Source: Bacteroidota bacterium (lineage in GTDB: Bacteria > Bacteroidota > Bacteroidia > Chitinophagales > Chitinophagaceae). From it: a DNA stretch of 64,000 bases. A program made the position numbers and the translations under genes. Below the pieces are notes generated by a model. It saw nothing but the letters and a program-made list of their open reading frames with translations. It made no database searches and was not told where the DNA came from. The DNA lies in NCBI GenBank assembly GCA_023386555.1, contig JAEWJK010000005.1:248001-312000 (forward strand), read 5' to 3'. Shown in pieces: positions 56,129-63,855 of the stretch (the stretch's first letter is position 1; every line of letters starts with the position of its first letter).

Positions 56129-56614
56129 ATGGATATTTTCGATGAGGAAATAATCAAATTCTGGGAAGCTTTAGAACAATCAGGTGTAAGATATATTATG
56201 GTGGGTGGTTTTGCAACAAACCTTCACGGTTACCAGCGATTCACGGGTGATATGGATATCTGGATAGAAGATGACGAATCTAACAGAGAAAGACTTAGAA
56301 AAGCTTTTCGTGAATATGGCATGGGTGACTACTTTATGCTAAAAACTTTACAGATTGTACCAGGATGGACAGATTTTCGTTTAAATAATGGATTGAAGCT
56401 TGATCTTTTAGTTGATATGAAGGGTCTTGAAGGGTATACATTTGGTGAATGTCTCCAGGTAGCTGTTATAGCAGATATTGAGGGAACAAAAGTTCCATTT
56501 CTCCACATTAATCACCTTATAGCTAACAAAAAAGCAGTAAATCGTCCGAAAGACCAGATTGATGTTATTTACCTCGAAAAGATTAAAAAGCTTAGAGAAG
56601 CCGAAGGTTTGTAG
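56129..56614 (+). CDS. Minimal nucleotidyltransferase family protein
   Basis: 161 residues with the pol-beta-type nucleotidyltransferase signature. GGFA (26-29) is followed by T-x-D-x-D (Asp41 and Asp43 in GDMDIW), and a third acidic residue lies in LKLDLLVD (Asp92/Asp96). This is the AbiEii/MNT-type fold rather than a tRNA or polymerase enzyme. Such proteins often modify a partner or RNA in toxin-antitoxin pairs, but the role here is unknown. Directly follows the 62-residue gene and ends 79 bp before atpB. Confidence 0.8.
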   Translation: MDIFDEEIIKFWEALEQSGVRYIMVGGFATNLHGYQRFTGDMDIWIEDDESNRERLRKAFREYGMGDYFMLKTLQIVPGWTDFRLNNGLKLDLLVDMKGLEGYTFGECLQVAVIADIEGTKVPFLHINHLIANKKAVNRPKDQIDVIYLEKIKKLREAEGL

Positions 56615-56638
56615 TACTCCGATAATTGAAATTTCTTA

Positions 56639-56672
56639 TTTGATCTTTTTAGTGCCCATACCCTTATCTTTG
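56639..56672 (+). promoter_or_regulatory. atpB promoter (-33/-7)
   Basis: TTTG (56639-56642), 22-bp spacer, TATCTTTG (56665-56672), 20 bp before the atpB ATG. Probably drives the ATP synthase genes. Confidence 0.65.
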
Positions 56673-56692
56673 CCGCAAATTTCAGAAAGGGT

Positions 56693-57850
56693 ATGGGTTT
56701 AAGAAGCGTAAAACCTTTATTTATAGCGGCTTTCAGCCTTTTTTTTATCTCTATTACTAATGTATCATTTGCAAAGGATGAAGTTCCTGGTGTTGGAGCA
56801 GACCCTAATGCAACGAAAGAAGATAAATTCAATGCTGCTAAAGTGATCTTTGGTCATATTTTAGATAACCATGAGTTTCACATTACGGGTTATCGTGGTG
56901 CTGATGGTAAAGAACATCATGTTTCTATCCCACTTCCTATAATATTGTATTCTCCCGAGAGAGGTTTTACTGCTTTCATGTCTTCTAACTTTCATCACGG
57001 AGATCATCCGTATAAAGGATATGAACTGCTGACTGAACGGAAGATCAATGAAGGAAAGTTAAAAGGATATAAAGCTGGTCAGATTGTTCCAGTAAATGAA
57101 GCGGGAGAAATAGTTACAGATGTTAAGGTGTATGATCTGTCTATTACGAAGAATGTTATACAAATGATGCTGGCTTTAGCGGTATTAGTTTGGTTAATGA
57201 CTTCTATTGCCAAATCATATAAGAGAGGTCAGGGAGTTACTTCTGCTCCAAAAGGAAAACAGAATTTACTTGAGCCCGTTATAACCTTTGTTCGTGATGA
57301 GGTGGCAAAGCCAAATCTTGGGCATAAGTATCAGAAATATCTACCTTACCTGCTAACTGTTTTCTTTTTCATCCTTATTAATAACATATTCGGATTAATA
57401 CCAGGTGCAGCCAACGTAACCGGAAATATAGCGTTCACTTTGGTACTTGGCGTCATCTCTTTTGTAGTGATCCTTGCCAGCAGTAACAAACATTACTGGG
57501 CACATATTTTCAATCCACCGGTTCCTGGTGGTGTAAAACCGATACTTATCATTGTGGAAGTGCTTAGTGTGTTCATCAAGCCATTTGCACTCATCATCAG
57601 GTTGTTTGCAAACATGGTGGCTGGTCACATTATTATTATCTGTCTGATCTCGTTGATATTTATTTTCGGTCAAATGAGTGCAGTTGCAGGATGGGGAACT
57701 TCACTGATCTCCATTGCTTTTACTGTGTTTATTTATTTTATAGAGGTTTTAGTTGCTTTTATACAGGCTTTCATCTTTGCAAACCTTACAGCTGTATTTA
57801 TCGGACAGGCAATGGAAGGTGATCATCATGAAGAAGCAGCGCATCATTAA
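56693..57850 (+). CDS. atpB: ATP synthase F0 subunit a
   Basis: The half-channel subunit of F0. 385 residues, longer than the roughly 270 of E. coli, because of an N-terminal extension with a signal-peptide-like segment (about 8-26) and a long periplasmic His-rich region before the first core helix; this is usual in Bacteroidota. The essential Arg lies in IRLFANMVAGH. The C-terminus is His-rich (EGDHHEEAAHH). First gene of the atp operon. Confidence 0.94.
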   Translation: MGLRSVKPLFIAAFSLFFISITNVSFAKDEVPGVGADPNATKEDKFNAAKVIFGHILDNHEFHITGYRGADGKEHHVSIPLPIILYSPERGFTAFMSSNFHHGDHPYKGYELLTERKINEGKLKGYKAGQIVPVNEAGEIVTDVKVYDLSITKNVIQMMLALAVLVWLMTSIAKSYKRGQGVTSAPKGKQNLLEPVITFVRDEVAKPNLGHKYQKYLPYLLTVFFFILINNIFGLIPGAANVTGNIAFTLVLGVISFVVILASSNKHYWAHIFNPPVPGGVKPILIIVEVLSVFIKPFALIIRLFANMVAGHIIIICLISLIFIFGQMSAVAGWGTSLISIAFTVFIYFIEVLVAFIQAFIFANLTAVFIGQAMEGDHHEEAAHH

Positions 57851-57887
57851 TAGTTTTTTGTTTTAATAATTATAAATACCAACTATC

Positions 57888-58166
57888 ATGGAATTAATGA
57901 ACATCCTTTTGCAAGCTGATACAGTTGAAGTAGCTGCAGCTGCAGCAAAAGGTACAGCAAATGCTGGTGGTGCAATAGGTGCTGGATTAGCAGCTATGGG
58001 TGCCGGTATCGGTATTGGCCAGATCGGTAAAGGTGCAGTAGAATCAATTGCACGTCAGCCGGAAGCTATGAACGATATCCGTGCTAACATGATTCTTGCT
58101 GCTGCCCTTGTAGAAGGTGCTGCACTGTTTGCGATCATCGTAGGTTTCTTGGCAATGGTACTTTAA
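57888..58166 (+). CDS. atpE: ATP synthase F0 subunit c
   Basis: Rotor ring subunit, 92 residues: two membrane helices joined by a polar loop (ARQPEA). The ion-carrying carboxylate is Glu76 in ALVEGAAL. No Ser/Thr follows it, so H+ rather than Na+ is likely. An N-terminal leader of about 20 residues precedes helix 1. Followed by a strong terminator rather than directly by atpF. Confidence 0.95.
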   Translation: MELMNILLQADTVEVAAAAAKGTANAGGAIGAGLAAMGAGIGIGQIGKGAVESIARQPEAMNDIRANMILAAALVEGAALFAIIVGFLAMVL

Positions 58167-58181
58167 TCATTGCAAAAAAAT

Positions 58182-58216
58182 TGCACCTGGAGCACAGGGC
58201 CGAAGGTGCATTTTTT
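58182..58216 (+). terminator. Terminator between atpE and atpF
   Basis: TGCACCT (58182-58188) pairs with AGGTGCA (58204-58210), flanked by A-rich and six-T tracts. A real intrinsic terminator in the middle of the atp operon, probably leaky. Confidence 0.85.
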
Positions 58217-58224
58217 AAATTTTT

Positions 58225-58290
58225 GTGAGACCAGCTTCAGAATTCTATGTTTCTTTCGTTGCGTCGCACACTTGTACAGAAATAATATAA
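58225..58290 (+). repeat. Dispersed repeat, type 2, copy 12
   Basis: The core at 58258-58277 reads GTTGCGTCGCACACTTGTAC. Left flank GAGACCAGCTTCAGAATTC matches the copy at 23481. Inside the atp operon, upstream of atpF. Confidence 0.88.
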
Positions 58291-58310
58291 CTCAACAATA
58301 GCGATTTTAT

Positions 58311-58805
58311 ATGGAATTACTTTCACCAGATCCGGGGTTGATAATATGGACACTCTTATGCTTTTTGATCGTGTTCTTAATTCTTAGAAAGTTCGCATGG
58401 CCAGCAATTATCGCCGGGCTTGCAGCAAGAGAACAAGGTATCGCCGATGCTATTGCTTCAGCTGAAAAAGTGAAGTCAGAAATGGCTTCTCTTAAAAGCG
58501 AGAACGAAGCTTTACTTACACAGGCAAGAGAAGAAAGAGCCGGGATGATAAAAGATGCAAAAGCAACTGCTGATAAAATGGTTGCTGATGCAAAAGACAA
58601 AGCAAAATCTGAGTATGATAGAATCCTTGCTGAAGCTCAATTAGCCATTAATCAACAAAAAATGGCTGCACTTACTGAAGTTAAAAACCAGGTAGGAACT
58701 TTAGTTGTTGAGGTATCTGAGAAGATTCTTAGAAAAGAACTCAGCGATAAACAACAGCAGGAAAAGTATATTAAAGAGTTAGCAGGAGATATAAAACTTA
58801 ATTAA
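58311..58805 (+). CDS. atpF: ATP synthase F0 subunit b
   Basis: Peripheral stalk subunit, 164 residues: one N-terminal membrane helix (about 10-27), then a long Ala/Lys/Glu helix that dimerises and binds delta. Its TAA overlaps the atpH ATG (TAATG), so the two are coupled. Confidence 0.94.
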   Translation: MELLSPDPGLIIWTLLCFLIVFLILRKFAWPAIIAGLAAREQGIADAIASAEKVKSEMASLKSENEALLTQAREERAGMIKDAKATADKMVADAKDKAKSEYDRILAEAQLAINQQKMAALTEVKNQVGTLVVEVSEKILRKELSDKQQQEKYIKELAGDIKLN

Positions 58806-59368
58806 TGCAAAGTCCACGTTTAGCAGGAAGGTATGCAAAAAGTTTAGTTGATCTTTCGCAAGAAAAAGGTCAGCTGGAGAATGTATATAAGGATATGCAG
58901 TACATGCAGCAGGTTTCAAAGCAGAGCAGAGAATTTGTTGCATTGATCAAAAGCCCGGTAATAAAGGCTGATAAGAAAAATGCTATACTTGAAGCAGTTA
59001 CAAAAGGGAAAGTAAGTGAGCTAACTGCAGCCTTCAACAAACTTTTGGTTTCAAAAGGAAGAGAGAATGTATTACCTGAAGTGGTGAATGCATTTATTGA
59101 TCAATACAATGCTATTAAAGGCATTAATAAAGTTAAGCTTACAACTGCAACTGAGGCAACTGAAGAGTTGAAGCAGTCAATGATACAAAAAGTAAAAGCA
59201 GAAGCCGGATTTGGAACAGTTGAACTGGAAACAAAAGTAGATCCTTCAATTGTTGGTGGATTTATCCTGGAGTTCAATAACAAAAAGGTTGATGCAAGTA
59301 TTTTAAGAGATTTGAATGATGTGAAGAAGCAGTTTATGCGTAACGATTACATTCAACAGATCAGGTAA
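58805..59368 (+). CDS. atpH: ATP synthase F1 subunit delta
   Basis: Connects F1 alpha3beta3 to subunit b. 187 residues. N-terminal helical domain begins SPRLAGRYAKSLVDLSQEKG; the C-terminal part has VGGFILEFNNKKVDASI, the usual OSCP/delta ending. Overlaps atpF by one base. Followed by a gap with a dispersed repeat before atpA. Confidence 0.94.
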   Translation: MQSPRLAGRYAKSLVDLSQEKGQLENVYKDMQYMQQVSKQSREFVALIKSPVIKADKKNAILEAVTKGKVSELTAAFNKLLVSKGRENVLPEVVNAFIDQYNAIKGINKVKLTTATEATEELKQSMIQKVKAEAGFGTVELETKVDPSIVGGFILEFNNKKVDASILRDLNDVKKQFMRNDYIQQIR

Positions 59369-59370
59369 GA

Positions 59371-59435
59371 TGCATACTGTACAAAAAGTACAAGAGTGCG
59401 ACGCAACCAAAGCTAAATAGTAGTACAAAACCTGG
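59371..59435 (-). repeat. Dispersed repeat, type 2, copy 13
   Basis: The core at 59388-59407 reads GTTGCGTCGCACTCTTGTAC on the minus strand, identical to the 23513 core. Left flank resembles those at 21013 and 63504. Lies between atpH and atpA, inverted relative to the copy before atpF. Confidence 0.88.
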
Positions 59436-59474
59436 GTTCACAAACCCAAAACAATAAAAGATAAAAACAATAAT

Positions 59475-61052
59475 ATGGCAGAGATTAAACCCGATGAAAT
59501 ATCAGCGATACTGAGGCAACAGCTGAGCAATTTCAATGCAGGTGCAGACCTTGAAGAAGTGGGTACTGTATTACAGGTGGGTGACGGTATTGCCCGTGTT
59601 TACGGATTGAATAATGTAAGAGCCGGAGAACTGGTAGAATTTGAAAGTGGTGTAAAAGCAATTGCTTTGAACCTGGAAGAAGATAATGTGGGTGTGGTTT
59701 TACTTGGAGAAAGTGGAGATATTAAAGAAGGTGCTACTGTAAGAAGAACAGGACAGATCGCTTCTATTAAAGTAGGTGATGGTCTGGTTGGTCGTGTTAT
59801 TAATACTTTAGGTGAGCCTATCGATGGTAAAGGTCCTATTGCTGGTGAATTATATGAAATGCCTTTGGAAAGAAAAGCTCCGGGTGTTATCTATCGTGAG
59901 CCGGTAAAAGAACCTTTACAAACAGGTATCAAAGCGATTGATGCAATGATTCCGATCGGTCGTGGACAAAGAGAATTGGTTATTGGTGACCGTCAAACCG
60001 GTAAATCTGCTATCTGTATTGATACCATCATTAATCAAAAAGAATTTTACGAAGCAGGTAAACCTGTTTATTGTATATATGTTGCTATTGGTCAAAAAGC
60101 ATCTACGATTGCAGGTGTAATGAAAACCCTGGAAGATAATGGTGCTATGAAGTACACAACAATTGTTGCAGCTTCTGCATCCGATCCTGCTCCTCAGCAG
60201 TTCTATGCTCCATTTGCTGGTGCTGCCATAGGTGAGTTCTTCCGTGATACCGGTAGACCGGCTTTGATCATTTATGATGATCTTTCTAAACAAGCTGTCG
60301 CTTACCGTGAGGTTTCTCTTCTATTAAGAAGACCTCCAGGACGTGAAGCTTATCCGGGTGACGTATTCTATCTGCATAGTCGTTTATTGGAAAGAGCTGC
60401 GAAGGTTATTGCCAATGATGATGTTGCTAAGAACATGAACGACCTTCCTGAATCAATCAAACATTTAGTAAAAGGTGGTGGATCTTTAACAGCACTTCCA
60501 ATTATTGAAACACAGGCTGGTGACGTATCTGCATACATTCCTACAAACGTAATTTCGATTACTGACGGACAGATATTCCTTGAAGGTAACTTGTTCAACG
60601 CTGGTATTCGTCCGGCAATTAACGTGGGTATTTCTGTAAGTCGTGTGGGTGGTAACGCTCAGATCAAGTCAATGAAAAAAGTATCTGGTACGTTGAAACT
60701 TGACCAGGCACTTTACCGTGAGCTTGAAGCTTTCTCTAAATTCGGTGGTGATCTTGATGCTGCAACAAAATCAGTAATCGATAAAGGTGCAAGAAACGTT
60801 GAGATCCTAAAACAACCTCAGTACACTCCGTTTACTGTTGAGAAACAAGTTGCTATTATTTACCTGGGTACACAAGGTTTATTAAGAGACGTACCAGTAA
60901 ATAAAGTGAAGGAATTCGAAACACATTTCTTGACTGAAATGGAGAACAAAATGCCTGATGTTTTAGGTGAATTCAAGAAAGGAAATCTTCCTGAAGATGG
61001 CCTTAACAGGATGGTTGAGCTTGCAAAAAGCTTGATGGGTGGGTACAAATAA
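59475..61052 (+). CDS. atpA: ATP synthase F1 subunit alpha
   Basis: Non-catalytic nucleotide-binding subunit, 525 residues, full length. Beta-barrel domain, then Walker A GDRQTGKSAIC near 171-181, LIIYDDLSKQAVAYR, and the Arg finger in ISVSRVGGNAQ. The gene ends in a strong terminator; no gamma subunit gene follows. The beta and epsilon genes are also not in the window. Confidence 0.97.
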   Translation: MAEIKPDEISAILRQQLSNFNAGADLEEVGTVLQVGDGIARVYGLNNVRAGELVEFESGVKAIALNLEEDNVGVVLLGESGDIKEGATVRRTGQIASIKVGDGLVGRVINTLGEPIDGKGPIAGELYEMPLERKAPGVIYREPVKEPLQTGIKAIDAMIPIGRGQRELVIGDRQTGKSAICIDTIINQKEFYEAGKPVYCIYVAIGQKASTIAGVMKTLEDNGAMKYTTIVAASASDPAPQQFYAPFAGAAIGEFFRDTGRPALIIYDDLSKQAVAYREVSLLLRRPPGREAYPGDVFYLHSRLLERAAKVIANDDVAKNMNDLPESIKHLVKGGGSLTALPIIETQAGDVSAYIPTNVISITDGQIFLEGNLFNAGIRPAINVGISVSRVGGNAQIKSMKKVSGTLKLDQALYRELEAFSKFGGDLDAATKSVIDKGARNVEILKQPQYTPFTVEKQVAIIYLGTQGLLRDVPVNKVKEFETHFLTEMENKMPDVLGEFKKGNLPEDGLNRMVELAKSLMGGYK

Positions 61053-61075
61053 GTAGAAAACTATATAAGTATTAG

Positions 61076-61106
61076 AAGCTCCGGAAATTATTTCGGAGCT
61101 TTTTTA
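61076..61106 (+). terminator. atpA terminator
   Basis: AAGCTCCG (61076-61083) pairs with CGGAGCTT (61094-61101), with more pairing inside, then a T tract. It closes the atp operon. Confidence 0.9.
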
Positions 61107-61139
61107 TTTCACAAGCCATTGGTTTTCATGGCATCACCT

Positions 61140-61159
61140 CTTGTGTCACTCACTTGTAC
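61140..61159 (+). repeat. Dispersed repeat core, type 1, copy 14
   Basis: CTTGTGTCACTCACTTGTAC (one mismatch), followed by TTTCGG. Lies between the atpA terminator and the TonB receptor promoter. Confidence 0.88.
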
Positions 61160-61202
61160 TTTCGGTTTTCATTGCATCAGGGGTAAAAACTCTAAAAAAT
61201 AA

Positions 61203-61234
61203 TTTGGTTTATAACATAAACTAATCTATGTTTG
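61203..61234 (+). promoter_or_regulatory. TonB receptor promoter (-33/-7)
   Basis: TTTG (61203-61206), 20-bp spacer, TATGTTTG (61227-61234). The -7 box contains an ATG (61228) that therefore cannot be the start; the ATG at 61255 is. Confidence 0.75.
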
Positions 61235-61254
61235 TGCTGAAATCGAAACTACAC

Positions 61255-63471
61255 ATGAAACCGCTTATTCTAATATTCAGCTTTCTGATATCAGCTTCAT
61301 TGGCAGCCCAGGTAAAAATTATGGGAACCGTAAAAGACAATAAAGGAAGAATACTGGCAGGAGCCACAATTACACTGAAAGAAACCTACGATGGTGCAGT
61401 AAGTGATTCAACCGGAAGTTTTTCATTCAAGACAATTGAAAAAGGCGAAAAGGTTTTATCTGCTTCCATGATCGGAAATAAAACAGTTGAAGAAAAAATC
61501 ATTATTCAGAAAGAGAACATTCACATTGATTTTGTTTTAAAAGAAGAGATCAATGAGTTGAATGCTGTTGTTATTACTGCAGGTGCTTTTGAAGCAGGGG
61601 ATAAAAAGAAAGCAACCGTTCTTTCAACTCTTGATGTATTAACAACAGGTGGTGCCAATGCAGATATTGCTGCAGCAGTAAAAACTTTACCAGGTGCTCA
61701 GCAGGTTGGTGAAAGTGAAGGTTTATTTGTAAGAGGTGGTGCAGGTTATGAAACAAAACAATTCATCGACGGAACAGTGGTAAACAATCCATTCTTCACC
61801 TCTGCTCCTGATCTTGCTTCAAGAGGCAGATTTTCCCCCACACTTTTCAAAGGAACTGTTTTCAGCACCGGTGGTTATTCAGCTTTGTACGGCCAGGCTT
61901 TATCTTCTGCATTGATATTAGAATCAATCGATATTCCTGAACAATCACAGGCTTCAGCATCTTTATCACCTATCATTCTTGGTGCAGGTTTTCAGCAGTT
62001 AGCAAAGAATAAAAAAGCATCATGGGGAGTAAACTATAGCTATACAAATCTGAAAGCATACTTTGAAGTAGTTAAACAGAAGCCTGACTATTTTAAAGTT
62101 CCGGAATTTCATGGTGGTGATGCAAACTTTCGTTTTAGAACAAAGAATGGTGGTATCGTAAAATATTATACCACCTTCACTAAGATCAGTATGGGTTTAA
62201 GAAGACCTGATATTGACAGCATTGGAATCAAAGATGCATTCAGTATAAAAAATCTAAATTGGTACAACAACCTTAGCTGGAAAGAAAACTTAGGTAATGG
62301 ATGGAAAATGAATCTTGGTCTGAGCTATAGTTACAACATAGATGACCTTAGCCAGCAATTACAGGATGGAAACAATCAACCGAAAACATTTTCACAGCCC
62401 TGGTTACAGAACAAAAATTTTGTGATAGATCAAAGACAAGATCTGTCACAAGTGAAAATGGTACTCGATAAAAAACTTAGTGGCATCAGTGTATTAAGAA
62501 TGGGTGGTGAGTATTGGTACGGATACAACAAAAGTAAATTCAACAGTTACAATTCATTATTAGAAGATCATTTCAAAGCGTTATTCAGTGAAGCTGATCT
62601 TTATATCACTAATGATATCGCTGCAAAAGTTGGAGTGAGAGCAGAACATTCGTCTATCATCAATAAATTAAATATTGCACCACGTTTATCACTTGCATAC
62701 AAGACAGGAAAGAATGCACAGGTGTCATTTGCTTATGGTGAGTTTTATCAGAAACCAGAGAATACTCAACTGATACAAACTACTAATCTTGGTTATACTA
62801 AAGCAACACATTACATCGCAAACTATCAAAAGATGAATCTCAACTATACTTTCAGAGCTGAAGTATATTATAAAAAGTATAATGATCTGGTAAAGACTGT
62901 TCCTGTAATCAATAACGATGGAACTGGCTATGCACAAGGTTTTGAAATATTCTGGAGAGATAAGAAAAGCATTAAGAATCTTGATTACTGGATCAGTTAT
63001 TCTTACCTCGATACCAAAAGAGATTACCTGAATTATCCTGGTCAGCTTACACCAAATTTTGCAGCAGAACATACAGTAAGTATTGTAACTAAACGTTGGG
63101 TTACAGACTGGAAAACCGGTTTCAATTTCACTTACAGTTTTGCAACAGGAAGACCTTATTACAACCTTCAGCAAAACACTACAACAGGTAAAACAGATAT
63201 CGCTGATCGTGGTAAAACAAAATCATTCAATAACCTTGGCTTTAGTATGAACTATGTGCCAACCCTTGGTAAATCAACAAAGAATTTTATTGTATTAGTA
63301 GCCAGTGTAACCAATGTATTGGGTGCTGATCCGGTATTCGGATATAATTATTCATACAATGGATTAAGAAAAGAAGCTATTGGACTTCCTGCAAAAAGAT
63401 TCTTTTTTATCGGTGCTTTCTTTAGCTGGGGAGTTGATAGAACACAGGATGCGATTAATAATAATTTATAG
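61255..63471 (+). CDS. TonB-dependent outer membrane receptor
   Basis: 738 residues: signal peptide (MKPLILIFSFLISASLAAQ), a carboxypeptidase regulatory-like domain (about 20-95, KDNKGRILAGATITLKET), a plug domain with RGGAGYETKQFIDG, then a beta-barrel with many Tyr/Asn strands, ending in Phe-rich motif and Leu. Shorter than SusC-type receptors and with no SusD partner, so siderophore, metal or cobalamin uptake is as likely as a glycan. Bracketed by inverted dispersed repeats. Confidence 0.88.
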   Translation: MKPLILIFSFLISASLAAQVKIMGTVKDNKGRILAGATITLKETYDGAVSDSTGSFSFKTIEKGEKVLSASMIGNKTVEEKIIIQKENIHIDFVLKEEINELNAVVITAGAFEAGDKKKATVLSTLDVLTTGGANADIAAAVKTLPGAQQVGESEGLFVRGGAGYETKQFIDGTVVNNPFFTSAPDLASRGRFSPTLFKGTVFSTGGYSALYGQALSSALILESIDIPEQSQASASLSPIILGAGFQQLAKNKKASWGVNYSYTNLKAYFEVVKQKPDYFKVPEFHGGDANFRFRTKNGGIVKYYTTFTKISMGLRRPDIDSIGIKDAFSIKNLNWYNNLSWKENLGNGWKMNLGLSYSYNIDDLSQQLQDGNNQPKTFSQPWLQNKNFVIDQRQDLSQVKMVLDKKLSGISVLRMGGEYWYGYNKSKFNSYNSLLEDHFKALFSEADLYITNDIAAKVGVRAEHSSIINKLNIAPRLSLAYKTGKNAQVSFAYGEFYQKPENTQLIQTTNLGYTKATHYIANYQKMNLNYTFRAEVYYKKYNDLVKTVPVINNDGTGYAQGFEIFWRDKKSIKNLDYWISYSYLDTKRDYLNYPGQLTPNFAAEHTVSIVTKRWVTDWKTGFNFTYSFATGRPYYNLQQNTTTGKTDIADRGKTKSFNNLGFSMNYVPTLGKSTKNFIVLVASVTNVLGADPVFGYNYSYNGLRKEAIGLPAKRFFFIGAFFSWGVDRTQDAINNNL

Positions 63472-63503
63472 CTGATAATGGATTGTTGATAATTGAACAG
63501 AAC

Positions 63504-63523
63504 GTACAAGTGAGTGACACAAC
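63504..63523 (-). repeat. Dispersed repeat core, type 1, copy 15
   Basis: Perfect type 1 core GTTGTGTCACTCACTTGTAC on the minus strand. Its left flank (TATGTAGAGGTTCTGTTC, then TTTAGCTTC) resembles the left flanks at 21013 and 59371. Confidence 0.9.
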
Positions 63524-63569
63524 GAAGCTAAACAAAGAACAGAACCTCTACATAATAAAAATATAACTC

Positions 63570-63845
63570 ATGAACAACGAAAAAAGAGATGATCTGCTTT
63601 GGCAGATTGCAAAACGAAGAGCTGGATTCAAATGGAATTTGGCAGCATACTTCATCGTTAATACTTTCCTGGTGGGTGTATGGTATTTCTCCTCAGCAAA
63701 TCCTGATCACTTCTGGCCTATCTGGCCAATATTAGGATGGGGTTTAGGAGTGGCCTTTAACTATTTTAATGCTTATCATAGTAACAATATTTTCTCTGTT
63801 GAAGATGAATATGATAAATTAAGAAAACAACAATCACAACTATAA
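63570..63845 (+). CDS. 2TM domain-containing protein
   Basis: 91 residues with two hydrophobic helices (about 20-40 and 48-65), flanked by charged ends (KRRAGFKWNLAAYFIVN and EDEYDKLRKQ). Matches the 2TM family, often linked to Bacteroidota regulators of the LytTR type; no regulator is seen here. The start at ATG 63570 fits. 10 bp before the next gene. Confidence 0.82.
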   Translation: MNNEKRDDLLWQIAKRRAGFKWNLAAYFIVNTFLVGVWYFSSANPDHFWPIWPILGWGLGVAFNYFNAYHSNNIFSVEDEYDKLRKQQSQL

Positions 63846-63855
63846 AAACAAAACA

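Noticed and set aside
61228..61254. Earlier ATG for the TonB receptor
   Set aside because: It lies within the -7 box of a well-formed promoter and precedes an otherwise perfect signal peptide start.
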